Assembly: GCF_001894785.1 (NCBI RefSeq)
Contig: NZ_BCWW01000003.1
Span: 124,001 to 188,000 of the forward strand
DNA: 64,000 bases
Source: Rhodococcoides fascians NBRC 12155 = LMG 3623
Lineage (GTDB): Bacteria; Actinomycetota; Actinomycetes; Mycobacteriales; Mycobacteriaceae
Direction: 5' to 3'
Part shown: piece by piece, positions 1-8,209 of the stretch
How positions within the stretch are numbered: the first letter of the stretch is position 1
How the letters are laid out: the number at the start of each line of letters is the position of its first letter
Position numbers and translations under genes: made by a program
Notes under the pieces: model-generated
The model's input: the letters and a program-made list of their open reading frames with translations, nothing else
The model's database searches: none
What the model was told of the DNA's origin: nothing

Positions 1-1
1 C

Positions 2-811
2 GGCGTGGTGGCGATGGTGCGTGGCTCTGCCGATCGGCTCGCACTCGTACTCGGTGCCGACCACGTTCTGCCGCAATCGGATTCCGCTGTGCCCTCGGGT
101 ACCGAACTCGCCGTCGACGAGGTCGGGTTCCGTTCGCTCGACGGCCTCACCTTCTCGGCTGCACCCGGCGAGATGCTCGGAATCGTCGCCTACCGGCCGC
201 AGGACGGGGAGGCACTCGCCCAGGTGCTCTCCGGTCAGATCTCCGAGTCCGACTACACCGGAACGGTACGGATCGGCGGCATCGCAACAGGGGACATCGA
301 TCTCCGACGCGCCCGCGAGACCGTGCTCGTCGAGCCGCACATCACCGACCTGTTCGCCGGCACCGTCCGCAGCAACGTCACCGCAGGTCGCGCGCAGCCC
401 GACGCCGAACTCGACCGCGTGCTCGAGGCCTCCGCGGCCACCGACGTCGTCGAACTGCACGAAGCCGGACTCGACCACGCCGTCACCGACCGCGGTGCCA
501 GCCTCTCCGGTGGCCAACGTCAACGAGTCGCGTTGGCGCGGGCCCTGTCGGTCGACGCCCCGGTGCTGGTGCTGCACGACCCCACCACCGCGGTCGACGC
601 CGTCACCGAGCACACGATCGCGCGCGGCATCGCCGAGCTGCGACACACCGCCAGCGCTGCGCAGACCACGATCCTGATCACCACCAGCCCTGCGCTGCTG
701 TCGGTGACGCATCGCGTACTCGTGGTCGACGACGGCCGCGTCGTCGCCGAAGGAACCCACCACGATCTCGCGTCCTCGGACGCGCAGTACAAGGAGACGG
801 TGCTGCGATGA
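2..811 (+). CDS. ABC exporter subunit, degenerate nucleotide-binding domain (5' partial)
   Basis: C-terminal part of an ABC exporter subunit. The frame is open to the window edge, so the start and membrane domain lie outside. Only the nucleotide-binding domain is visible. It has a good signature motif, LSGGQRQRVALARA (near residue 170), but no Walker A: GIVAYRPQDGEAL (near residue 59) stands where GxxGxGKS/T should be. The Walker B region reads LVLHDPTTAVD, with Asp where the catalytic Glu is expected. This half would contribute its signature to the partner's ATP site while its own site is non-hydrolytic, as in heterodimeric exporters such as TM287/288. It ends in an ATGA overlap with the next gene, which encodes the other half. 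The substrate is unknown. Confidence 0.85.
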   Translation, partial: GVVAMVRGSADRLALVLGADHVLPQSDSAVPSGTELAVDEVGFRSLDGLTFSAAPGEMLGIVAYRPQDGEALAQVLSGQISESDYTGTVRIGGIATGDIDLRRARETVLVEPHITDLFAGTVRSNVTAGRAQPDAELDRVLEASAATDVVELHEAGLDHAVTDRGASLSGGQRQRVALARALSVDAPVLVLHDPTTAVDAVTEHTIARGIAELRHTASAAQTTILITTSPALLSVTHRVLVVDDGRVVAEGTHHDLASSDAQYKETVLR

Positions 812-2556
812 CCGCCCCCGAACTTCTTCCCATCGCCACCGGTGCCCGGTCGGGCCGATGGCTGTTGGAACAGCTGCGCCTGCGCAAACTCCGTACCGCG
901 GTGACGCTGCTCCTCGGCGCGGTGGCCGCGGCGATGTCACTTGTGCCGGTCTACGTGCTCGGCGTCCTGGTCGACCGCGTCCGCGACGGGGCCGACTCGT
1001 CGACCATCGTCGGGGTCGTCGTCGTGATCGCGGTGGCGGCGGTCATCGGCGGTGTCGTCACCGGTTTCAGCGGCTACCTGATCAGTACCCTCGGCGAGGG
1101 CATCCTGGCGTCCTTACGGGAGGCCGTCGTCCGACGCGCTCTCCGCCTGCCGGTGGCCACGCTGGAGCGAGTGGGCAAGGGCGACTTGCTCTCCCGCGTC
1201 GGCGACGACGTCGCAGTGATGGCCAAGTCGATCGGCGAAGTGATTCCCCAGCTCGTCGGCGCATTCCTGCTCGTGTGCCTGAGCATGATCACGATGCTCG
1301 GAATCGACTGGCGTCTGGGGCTTGCCGGTCTGGTGGCATTGCCGATGTACGTGCTCGCGCTGCGCTGGTATCTGCCCCGATCGGCTCCGCTGTACGCGGC
1401 TGAACGAGTCGCTATGGGCGAGCGAGCCCAGTCCTTCGTCAGCAGCATGCAGGGCGCAAAGACGGTGCGCGCCTACGGACTCGAAGCCGAGCACCTCGGT
1501 GAGGTGGATCGAGCGTCGGCGAAAGCCCGCGACATCGGCGTCGACGTCTTCCGCCTGTTCACCCGTTTCGGCTCACGCAGCAACCGCGCCGAATGTGTCG
1601 GTCTGTCGGTGATCCTGCTGGCCGGATTCCTGCTCGTACGAGGCGATTACGTGACCGTCGGTGAGACCACGGCCGCGGCGCTGCTGTTCCATCGCCTGTT
1701 CAATCCGATCGGCACCCTGCTCTTCACGTTCGACGACATCCAGTCTGCCGGAGCTTCTCTGGCCCGACTGGTCGGTGTCGTCGACATTGCCGACGAGCGG
1801 CCGGTGGGCGACGGTTCCGTGCCTGCCGACGCCACCCTCGATGTCGTCGACCTGCGCCACTCGTACGACGGGGGTCACGAAGTACTGCACGGGGTCGACC
1901 TGCGTGTCGACGCAGGTGAGACGGTCGCGCTCGTGGGATCCACCGGTGCCGGGAAGTCGACGATCGCGGCCATTGCGGCCGGGTCCATGGCGTCGACGTC
2001 GGGCACGGTTCGTGTCGGCGGCGCGTCGCTGGACTCGTTGGGCCACCAGGGTTTACGCCGGCATGTCGCGATCGTCAGCCAGGAAGTGCACGTCTTCGCC
2101 GGCCCACTGATCGACGACGTGTTGCTCGCGGCACCGGACGCCGGCCGCGACGACGTGGAAGCCGCACTGCGGACCGTCGGTGCCTGGGGATGGGTCGAGG
2201 CGCTCGAGAACGGCCTCGACACCGCCGTCGGCGAGGGCGGTCACCAGTTGACCGCGGCGCAATCGCAGCAATTGGCTCTGGCGCGGCTGGTTCTCGCCGA
2301 TCCGGCTGTCGCGGTGTTGGACGAGGCCACCGCCGAGGCCGGCAGCTCCGGTGCCCGTGAGCTCGAACTGGCTGCGGAGGCGGCGACGAGAGGCCGCAGC
2401 ACATTGGTCGTGGCGCATCGCCTCACCCAGGCCGCTGCCGCCGACCGCGTTGTTGTGCTCGAGCACGGGAAAATCGTGGAGCAAGGTCCGCACGACGAGT
2501 TGGTCGCTGCCGGTGGGCGTTACGCAGAGCTGTGGGAGGCGTGGCAGGGTCGCTGA
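808..2556 (+). CDS. ABC exporter subunit, fused membrane and ATPase domains
   Basis: Type IV ABC exporter half-transporter of 582 aa. The N-terminal half carries about six membrane segments (clear ones near residues 35-58, 66-90, 143-165, 168-188, 264-280). The C-terminal half is the ATPase domain with a canonical Walker A (GSTGAGKS, near 377) and Walker B with catalytic Glu (VAVLDEAT). Its signature is aberrant: LTAAQ instead of LSGGQ. The partner upstream has the opposite pattern, so the dimer would have one complete site (this Walker A and B plus the partner's LSGGQ) and one dead site. Start ATG overlaps the preceding stop by four bases, so the two are translationally coupled. Export substrate cannot be told; an orphan MbtH gene lies 5 kb downstream. 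Confidence 0.9.
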   Translation: MTAPELLPIATGARSGRWLLEQLRLRKLRTAVTLLLGAVAAAMSLVPVYVLGVLVDRVRDGADSSTIVGVVVVIAVAAVIGGVVTGFSGYLISTLGEGILASLREAVVRRALRLPVATLERVGKGDLLSRVGDDVAVMAKSIGEVIPQLVGAFLLVCLSMITMLGIDWRLGLAGLVALPMYVLALRWYLPRSAPLYAAERVAMGERAQSFVSSMQGAKTVRAYGLEAEHLGEVDRASAKARDIGVDVFRLFTRFGSRSNRAECVGLSVILLAGFLLVRGDYVTVGETTAAALLFHRLFNPIGTLLFTFDDIQSAGASLARLVGVVDIADERPVGDGSVPADATLDVVDLRHSYDGGHEVLHGVDLRVDAGETVALVGSTGAGKSTIAAIAAGSMASTSGTVRVGGASLDSLGHQGLRRHVAIVSQEVHVFAGPLIDDVLLAAPDAGRDDVEAALRTVGAWGWVEALENGLDTAVGEGGHQLTAAQSQQLALARLVLADPAVAVLDEATAEAGSSGARELELAAEAATRGRSTLVVAHRLTQAAAADRVVVLEHGKIVEQGPHDELVAAGGRYAELWEAWQGR

Positions 2557-2610
2557 TTGTTTTAGCAATTTGCCTATAGCTATTAGTTTTGGCTACGGTG
2601 TCCTCGGAAG
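2557..2610 (+). promoter_or_regulatory. AT-rich promoter/operator region of the tetR-FBP operon
   Basis: A short AT-rich stretch between the exporter stop and the TetR gene, standing out from the GC-rich surroundings. It contains the perfect 8-bp palindrome ATAGCTAT at 2576-2583. TetR regulators often bind their own promoters, so this is the natural operator candidate; that role is inferred. Confidence 0.4.
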
Positions 2611-2625
2611 ATGGAGGAGGCCGAC

Positions 2626-3198
2626 ATGGCACGCGCAGGATTGACCGCGCAGCGCATCGTGGCAGCAGGAGCGGATCTGGCCGACGAGGTCGGCTTCGAT
2701 CGCGTGACTGCCAGTGAGTTGGCGCGGCGCTTCGACGTCAAAGTGGCGAGTCTGTATTCGCATCTGAAGAGCGCGCATCAGCTCAATGTCGGCATCGCTC
2801 TGCTCGCGTTGGAAGAACTGGCCGACCGGGTGGCAGAAGCGTTGGCGGGCAGGGCAGGCAAGGACGCGTTGGTCGCAGTGGCCGACGCGTACCTGGTCTA
2901 TTCGCGCGAACATCCCGGCCGGTACGCGGCCACTCAATTTCCTCTCGACCACGAGACGGCGATCAACAGTGCCGGGGTGCGGCACTCGGCGATGATGAAG
3001 GCAATTCTTCGTGGGTATCACCTGAACGAGGCCGATCAGGTGCACGCTGTTCGATTGTTGGGCAGTGTCTTTCACGGTTTCGCCAGCCTCGAAGCGGCCG
3101 GCTCGTTCGCTCACAGTGCACCCGACTCACAAGAGTCGTGGGCCCGAATCCTCGACGGAATCGACACACTCCTACGGCAATGGAGGCAGGAACAATGA
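2626..3198 (+). CDS. TetR/AcrR family transcriptional regulator
   Basis: About 190 aa. The N-terminal helix-turn-helix is visible as TAQRIVAAGADLADEVGFDR followed by VTASELARRFDVKVASLYSH, the usual TetR arrangement, and the C-terminal part fits the TetR ligand-binding type found with WHG-like domains (GVRHSAMMKAILRGY). The ATG at 2626 is preferred to one at 2611 because GGAGGA at 2613-2618 makes a good ribosome-binding site for it. It overlaps the following FBP-domain gene by ATGA, so the two form an operon. The ligand is unknown. It may control the ABC exporter upstream or only its own operon. Confidence 0.85.
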   Translation: MARAGLTAQRIVAAGADLADEVGFDRVTASELARRFDVKVASLYSHLKSAHQLNVGIALLALEELADRVAEALAGRAGKDALVAVADAYLVYSREHPGRYAATQFPLDHETAINSAGVRHSAMMKAILRGYHLNEADQVHAVRLLGSVFHGFASLEAAGSFAHSAPDSQESWARILDGIDTLLRQWRQEQ

Positions 3199-3683
3199 AG
3201 CCGATCTCGGAACGCGGCATCAGATCGTCGTTCGTCAACTCGTCCAAGGGTGACGCCACTCGGCTTTCCCTCCCCGATATGTACGACGAAGTGCCGTGGG
3301 AGGATCTCGATTTCCTCGGCTGGGGCGACCCGAAGCTGGCGGGACGAAGCTACATCGTCGTACCGCAGGAAGATCGACTCCGGGGAATTGCGTTGCGATA
3401 CAAGGCAGGTGGACCGCGGACCGCGCAGATGTGCAGCATCTGTCTCACCACCCACGCCAACGGCGGTGTGTCGCTGATGGCCGCTGCGAAGGCAGGGGAG
3501 TCCGGGCGACGCGGCAACACCGTCGGTACCTACATCTGCTCGGATCTCGCATGTTCTCTGTACGCACGCAAGAAGAAAACACCGGCCCTGGGACGACAGT
3601 TCAAGGAGGACTTCGACGTCGACACCCGCACGGCGACGGTGAGGGAGAACATCGACGCATTCCTCGCTCGTATTCTCGGCTGA
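3195..3683 (+). CDS. FBP-domain (treble-clef zinc finger) protein
   Basis: 162 aa, ATG overlapping the TetR stop. It resembles the FBP C-terminal treble-clef zinc-finger family (elongation-factor-G-binding, FusB-like). Zinc-ligand cysteines are in MCSICLTTH (near residue 78) and YICSDLACSLY (near 115), with a basic KKKTPALGRQF stretch after them. Known members bind EF-G and can protect it from fusidic acid; whether this copy does so is inference. Co-transcription with a TetR regulator suggests induced expression. It ends just before a strong bidirectional terminator. Confidence 0.7.
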   Translation: MKPISERGIRSSFVNSSKGDATRLSLPDMYDEVPWEDLDFLGWGDPKLAGRSYIVVPQEDRLRGIALRYKAGGPRTAQMCSICLTTHANGGVSLMAAAKAGESGRRGNTVGTYICSDLACSLYARKKKTPALGRQFKEDFDVDTRTATVRENIDAFLARILG

Positions 3684-3699
3684 TCGTCGCTCCGCTCCC

Positions 3700-3745
3700 G
3701 TCGTGCGCGTTGTGCGCCCTCAGAGGTACGCACAACGCGCACGAC
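3700..3745. terminator. Bidirectional intrinsic terminator
   Basis: Perfect 17-bp inverted repeat (GTCGTGCGCGTTGTGCG at 3700-3716 and its complement at 3729-3745) with a 12-nt loop, followed on the plus strand by a T-rich tract. It separates the convergent FBP-domain gene and the small membrane-protein gene whose stop begins at 3746. Confidence 0.8.
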
Positions 3746-3964
3746 CTAGTTCTTTTTGCTGGACCGCTGCGGGCGCAATGCTGTGAAAAGCCAAGCCGTT
3801 GCCGCGACAATTGCCAGACCCCAGCCCGCGATGCCGGCCCCAGGGAAGTCCAGTCTTGGGATGGCGAGAACCCCGAAGATCACCAGAGTGGCGAACAGCG
3901 GCGAGAGTCTGCGCTGGGCATGGATAAGTCGAGTGGACTCGGTTCCCGTTTGTCGCATGCGCAT
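3746..3964 (-). CDS. Small two-segment membrane protein, unknown function
   Basis: 72 aa. Two hydrophobic segments are visible (SPLFATLVIFGVLAIPRL and AGWGLAIVAATAWLFTAL), with basic ends (RRLS, RPQRSSKKN), so it is probably a small integral membrane protein. No family recognised. It ends directly against a strong hairpin terminator, which supports it being a real transcription unit. Upstream (3965-4170) no other gene is seen. Confidence 0.55.
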   Translation of the reverse strand: MRMRQTGTESTRLIHAQRRLSPLFATLVIFGVLAIPRLDFPGAGIAGWGLAIVAATAWLFTALRPQRSSKKN

Positions 3965-4173
3965 CTACCCTCCTCGTCGATGTGTTTGGTGAACCTACAG
4001 TAAACCGGTAGGTCGGTCGTCAATGGCGCGCCCCGGTTGATACCCATGGAGTGTGGCGCAACGGTCGTAGCGCGTCCGAGGATTGGTGATTTGCCTAGCA
4101 CGGGCCACCGACAGGTTCCGGTTCGCGAATCCTTATGCACCGCAATAGTTTTCGATTGCACCATCATTGTGTA

Positions 4174-4189
4174 TAGAACACCTGTTCGA
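4174..4189 (+). promoter_or_regulatory. LexA (SOS) box
   Basis: TAGAACACCTGTTCGA matches the actinobacterial LexA box (consensus TCGAAC-N4-GTTCGA) at nearly every position. It ends 12 bp before the start codon of the HNH gene and overlaps a possible -10 element TATAGA at 4172-4177, so LexA binding would block transcription. Confidence 0.75.
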
Positions 4190-4201
4190 TACACTTGGTC
4201 C

Positions 4202-5623
4202 ATGACCACGGAGATCTGGCAACTGAGCGAGAGTGAACTCCTCGCCGACGCCGCTGCGGTCTCCCACAAGATCCAACTGCTCGAAGCACGCCGCATCGCC
4301 CTCGTCGCCGACATCGACACCCGCGTGAGCAGGGAGAAGCTCGGCTTCCCCGGACCCGCAGGGTGGCTGACCTCCACCACCCTCCTCACCCCCAGCAAAG
4401 CCACCAAGATCGTTGCCCTCGCCCGCGGACTGAAGAACTTCCCCGACATCGCCGACGCAGTGGACACCGGCGTCATGTCCGTCGACCACGCCGCCTTGAT
4501 CCTCACCTTCGCCGAAACACCACCGAAGAACCTCCCGCAAGAGGGTCGCGATATCGCCCGCTCCGCGATGATCGCCGCCGCCACCGGGCCCGGGGCACGC
4601 ACCGACATCATCCGAGAAGCGATCACCAAACTCGAAGACACCTACGGTGGCAACAAGCCACCACCGGAAGACACCGACCGCAACGAACTCTTCGCCTCGA
4701 AAACCCTCAACGGACGTCTCGTGGCGAAGATGGATTTCGATGCGATCACCGGAGAAAAGCTGCTCACCGCGCTTTCACCGTTGACCGAACCCCGCCCTGC
4801 CGCCGACGGCACCCAAGACGAACGCAGTCCCGCACGGCGACGCGCCGACGCCTTCGGACACATCCTCGACCGCTACCTCGCCTCCAGTGACCGCCCCACC
4901 GAAGGCGGCGAAAAACCCCACGTCAACCTGCACATCCGGTTGCAGGACCTCACCGACCTCCGCGACAGTGCCGACGACATAACAGACGACGAAACCTCGC
5001 GCGCAGCAACAGAATCCGACACCGAGACCGACGCAGCAGATCCGGTCGACATCAACACCGGCGACCCCATCGACACTGACGCAGCAACCGAACCGGACCA
5101 CGAAAACGGCAGCGGCAGTGGCGATTGCGGTGGAGGTGATGCTGCAGCCGACCGCGGCGCATACCGGGACCTGTTCGGTGACGGCACGTCGGTCGGGTGG
5201 CTGCCCTGGATGGGACCGCTCTCCCGCAACACTTCCCGCCAACTGGCGTGTGATTGCCTTCTCACCGCCATCGTGATGGACGAGAACGGCAACCCACTCA
5301 ACCTCGCCCGCACCGCCCGGACCGTCACCGCGAAACAGAAACGAGCATTGACTGCCCGCGATCACGGCTGCGCCTTCCCTGGCTGCGGCAAACCCGCCGC
5401 CTGGACCGAAGGTCACCACATCTGGCATTGGGCCGATGGTGGCCCCACCGATATGGACAACCTCGTCCTCCTCTGCGGATTCCACCACCGACTCATCCAC
5501 CACAGCGACTGGGAAGTGTTCATCGGAACCGATCAACACCCCTGGTTCGTACCACCAGCATCCGTCGACCCCTACCGACAACCCCGACAATCCCACGCCC
5601 GAGCAGGCCCCCACATCGCATAG
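4202..5623 (+). CDS. DUF222 / HNH endonuclease-type protein (13E12-repeat family)
   Basis: 473 aa from ATG 4202 (an upstream in-frame start would run through the LexA box). Domains: DUF222 over about residues 20-310, an acidic Asp/Thr-rich linker near 255-315, and a C-terminal HNH nuclease motif with zinc-binding pairs (CAFPGCG) and the catalytic GHHIWHW plus CGFHHRLIHH. Members of this actinobacterial family are the 13E12 REP proteins of Mycobacterium tuberculosis, some of which are known to be DNA-damage inducible. The LexA box just upstream fits that. The biochemical role of the family is not settled. Followed by a strong hairpin terminator. Confidence 0.85.
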   Translation: MTTEIWQLSESELLADAAAVSHKIQLLEARRIALVADIDTRVSREKLGFPGPAGWLTSTTLLTPSKATKIVALARGLKNFPDIADAVDTGVMSVDHAALILTFAETPPKNLPQEGRDIARSAMIAAATGPGARTDIIREAITKLEDTYGGNKPPPEDTDRNELFASKTLNGRLVAKMDFDAITGEKLLTALSPLTEPRPAADGTQDERSPARRRADAFGHILDRYLASSDRPTEGGEKPHVNLHIRLQDLTDLRDSADDITDDETSRAATESDTETDAADPVDINTGDPIDTDAATEPDHENGSGSGDCGGGDAAADRGAYRDLFGDGTSVGWLPWMGPLSRNTSRQLACDCLLTAIVMDENGNPLNLARTARTVTAKQKRALTARDHGCAFPGCGKPAAWTEGHHIWHWADGGPTDMDNLVLLCGFHHRLIHHSDWEVFIGTDQHPWFVPPASVDPYRQPRQSHARAGPHIA

Positions 5624-5659
5624 GCCCGCGCGAACGCACACCAGCCCCACACAAACACA

Positions 5660-5693
5660 CCAGCCCCGCACCGAGAACACGGTGCGGGGCTGG
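5660..5693. terminator. Hairpin terminator
   Basis: 14-bp perfect stem (CCAGCCCCGCACCG and its complement) with loop AGAACA, lying between the convergent HNH gene and the coiled-coil gene. There is no long T-tract, so it may act mainly as an RNA 3' end stabiliser. Confidence 0.65.
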
Positions 5694-5733
5694 AAGGGGT
5701 TGTTGCTGAGCTCGATTCGAGAGAACCGGGCTG

Positions 5734-6387
5734 TCAGTCCTTGTTCTTCTCCGCGATGAACAGCTTCTCGATGCGCTCCGCCTCGTCCTTCTTGGCGTCG
5801 GCTTCCTCGGATCGCTCTGCGGCCTCGGCCAATTCGGCCTCGGACGGTGCTGCAGCCAACTTCTCCTGCTTGTCGACCTGAGCCTGCTGAGTCTTCTTGC
5901 GGTCCTCGGCTGCCTTGGCCGCCGCGGCAGCTTGCTCGTCGGCCTTCTTCTTCTTTGCAGCCGCTTCGCGTTCGGCTTCCTGAGCGGCCTCGCGCTTGCG
6001 CTGCTCGGCTTCCTGTCGCGCGTCGCGGGCCGCTTCCTGGGCTGCGGCGTCGGCGGCCCGCCGGTCCTGCTCGGCGGTCTCACGAGCCGTCTTCAGGTCG
6101 GCGTCCGCGGCAGTCTTCTTCGCACGTGCCTCGGCGTCCAGGCGTGCTGCTTCGGCGCGGTTCTCGGTGCTGTCGACCAGAGTCTCACCGCGATCGGCAA
6201 GACTCCTGTCTCCCAACAGGTTTCCGACAGCACGATCGAGGGATCCGAGCGTGTGCTCGTAGGCGAGCCGTGCCGGCGATTCTGCATCCATCTTCACCAC
6301 GACGTTGGTCTCGATGAGCTGCAACGGAATTCGTGCGATCCTGTACTGAATTCTCAGGATGGTCAGTGGTAGGGCCAAAACACTCAT
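5734..6387 (-). CDS. Coiled-coil protein with hydrophobic N-terminus
   Basis: 217 aa. The first about 30 residues (MSVLALPLTILRIQYRIARI) are hydrophobic with basic residues, possibly a membrane-associating helix. Residues 35-75 contain GNLLGDRSLADRGETLVDS, reminiscent of CsbD-like stress proteins. From about residue 75 to 200 the sequence is an Ala/Glu/Lys/Arg-rich continuous coiled coil. It lies 31 bp downstream of a second coiled-coil gene with the same build, so the pair is probably one operon and may form a heteromeric assembly. No enzymatic domain. Function unknown. Confidence 0.65.
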   Translation of the reverse strand: MSVLALPLTILRIQYRIARIPLQLIETNVVVKMDAESPARLAYEHTLGSLDRAVGNLLGDRSLADRGETLVDSTENRAEAARLDAEARAKKTAADADLKTARETAEQDRRAADAAAQEAARDARQEAEQRKREAAQEAEREAAAKKKKADEQAAAAAKAAEDRKKTQQAQVDKQEKLAAAPSEAELAEAAERSEEADAKKDEAERIEKLFIAEKNKD

Positions 6388-6418
6388 GTAGTCGAACTCC
6401 TAGATCAGCAGTAGTGGG

Positions 6419-6946
6419 TCAAGCCTGGTTGCGAAGCTCTTCGGCTTTCTTGCGGTCGGCCTCGGCCTGCAGCAACGCTTCCTGGTGCTTTTGCGCAGCC
6501 ACCATTTCGTCCGCGTCTGCCGCGGCCTGCTCGGCTTTGCGCTCCTCGGTCGCTTCGATCTGTTCGGCCGTTGCGTCGACCTCGGCTGCCGCTCGTTCCT
6601 GCGCCACGGTCTCACGCTTGTTCTGCTCGGCCGCGGCCACCTGGGTCTGTCGAACGCGATCTGCGTTCGCCTCGGCAACTGCTGCGTTCTCCTCCGCGGC
6701 CTCGCGTCGACTGTCTGCCGCAGTCCGCACGTCGGCCAGCTCCTCGGCGGCCTCGGTGGCCTGCGCATCGGCGACGCGTTCGGTGGCCTGCGCCTCCTTG
6801 CGTTCGCGAGCCTGAGCGGCCTGCAACTGGCCCTCGGCCGTCAACGAGTCGTTGCCGGTGACAGCGCCGACGACCTCTTTGGCTTTGCCCTTGATCCCGT
6901 CGAGCATTCCTTTGCGTGCTTCGCCCGCTACGTTCTCGTCAGTCAT
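6419..6946 (-). CDS. CsbD-like domain plus long coiled coil
   Basis: 175 aa from ATG 6946. The N-terminal 50 residues match the CsbD-like pattern (GIKGKAKEVVGAVTGNDSL, then TAEGQLQAAQA). The rest is an Ala/Glu-rich coiled coil to the end. CsbD-like proteins are general stress proteins in Gram-positives, with unknown mechanism. First gene of a two-gene operon with the 217-aa coiled-coil protein. A longer N-terminal extension is possible, but the CsbD motif begins right after this ATG. Confidence 0.7.
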   Translation of the reverse strand: MTDENVAGEARKGMLDGIKGKAKEVVGAVTGNDSLTAEGQLQAAQARERKEAQATERVADAQATEAAEELADVRTAADSRREAAEENAAVAEANADRVRQTQVAAAEQNKRETVAQERAAAEVDATAEQIEATEERKAEQAAADADEMVAAQKHQEALLQAEADRKKAEELRNQA

Positions 6947-7038
6947 GTAACTGCAGGTACCCACTGGCTGTTCGAGTAACCCCACGTCGACCTCGGACGA
7001 TACGATCGCCGACGAAAGCATCAGCAGTGAGGAGACGT

Positions 7039-7848
7039 ATGCCTATCGCGAAGATCAACGGCATCGACGTGAACTACCAGGTCAAGGGCAGTGGAGACCT
7101 GGTCGTTCTGATAATGGGCACCGGCAGTCCCGGCCGAGTGTGGGAACTGCATCAGGTACCGGCCCTCCTGGCGGCCGGCTACCGGGTGTGCACCTTCGAC
7201 AACCGCGGTATCGCGCCGTCGTCGGAAAGTGCGACCGGTATCACCATCGACGCCATGGTTGCCGACACCGAGGGCTTGATCGAACTGGTCCGCGACGGTG
7301 CCGAGAAGGCCTTCGTCGTCGGAACGTCGATGGGCTCTCGCGTCGCGCAGGAGTTGGCTCTGAAGCGTCCCGATCTGGTTCGCAAGGCGGCATTCCTGGC
7401 CGGGCACGCGCGGGTCGACGAGTTCCAGAAGACGCTCGCCCAGGGCGAGCGGGCGCTCTACGACAAGCGCGTCGAGCTGCCGGGCACGTACTCGGCCGCG
7501 GTGACGGCGGTGATGAACCTGTCGCCCGCCACGTTGCGTGATGCGCGAACGGCTCGCGATTGGCTCGACCTGTTCGAGTTCTCGGCATCCTCACCATCCG
7601 CCGGGGTGCGCGCGCAGCTGGGCATGGACGACGATTTCGACCGCACCAACGCCTACCGGGCAGTGTCGGTGCCGTGTCTGTCGGTCGGGTTCGCCGACGA
7701 TCGGATGATCCCCGCCTACCTGGGCAAGGAGCTCGCCGACGCGATTCCGGGGGCTCGATACGTGGAGATCGCGGACGCCGGGCACTACGGATATCTCGAG
7801 CGTCCCGAGGCTGTCAATGCGCACTTGCTCGACTTCTTCAAGGCCTGA
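7039..7848 (+). CDS. Alpha/beta-fold hydrolase
   Basis: 269 aa. The ATG is preceded by GAGGAG. Alpha/beta hydrolase features: the conserved strand region FDNRGIAPSS near residue 53, nucleophile elbow GTSMGS (Ser near residue 102), an acidic residue in VGFADDRMIP and the C-terminal catalytic His in DAGHYGYLERP. Closest in type to small esterases and aclacinomycin-methylesterase-like enzymes. Substrate unknown. It stands alone between the divergent coiled-coil operon and mbtH. Confidence 0.8.
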   Translation: MPIAKINGIDVNYQVKGSGDLVVLIMGTGSPGRVWELHQVPALLAAGYRVCTFDNRGIAPSSESATGITIDAMVADTEGLIELVRDGAEKAFVVGTSMGSRVAQELALKRPDLVRKAAFLAGHARVDEFQKTLAQGERALYDKRVELPGTYSAAVTAVMNLSPATLRDARTARDWLDLFEFSASSPSAGVRAQLGMDDDFDRTNAYRAVSVPCLSVGFADDRMIPAYLGKELADAIPGARYVEIADAGHYGYLERPEAVNAHLLDFFKA

Positions 7849-7938
7849 CGCCACCTGAGCACGACCTGCGTTGCTAGGGTCGTGTGGCACCTCACGGTGC
7901 AGACTTACCAATCAAACGTTCGCGACGAGTGAGGCGAG

Positions 7939-8199
7939 ATGAGTACCAACCCGTTCGATGACGAAGACGGACGCTTCTTCGTGCTGGTCAACGACGAAGA
8001 TCAGCATTCGCTGTGGCCGACGTTCTCCGAGGTCCCTCAGGGGTGGCGTGTCGTCTTCGGTGAAGACACCCGCGCTGCGTGCCTGGAGTACGTCGAGAAG
8101 AACTGGACCGACATGCGTCCGCGCAGCCTGCGTGAGGCCATGGAGGCCGACGCTGCTGCCCGCGCAGGTGCTGAGGGAACCCCCAGCACCGAGGCCTGA
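7939..8199 (+). CDS. mbtH: MbtH family protein
   Basis: 86 aa. It shows the family's signature almost completely: [34 protein letters not shown] and the C-terminal [10 protein letters not shown]. MbtH proteins bind and activate the adenylation domains of nonribosomal peptide synthetases, usually for siderophores or antibiotics. No NRPS gene is within the window, so this is an orphan copy acting on a synthetase elsewhere. GAGGCGAG gives the ribosome-binding site. I looked for an iron-box upstream and found none. A 16-residue tail after the domain is Ala/Glu rich. Confidence 0.93.
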   Translation: MSTNPFDDEDGRFFVLVNDEDQHSLWPTFSEVPQGWRVVFGEDTRAACLEYVEKNWTDMRPRSLREAMEADAAARAGAEGTPSTEA

Positions 8200-8209
8200 G
8201 TTCCGCCTT

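Noticed and set aside
5000-5150. Tandem repeat in the HNH gene
   Set aside because: The Asp/Thr-rich linker is low-complexity but has no regular repeat unit.
7850-7938. Iron box (IdeR/DtxR site) before mbtH
   Set aside because: No sequence close to the TTAGGTTAGSCTAACCTAA consensus was found.
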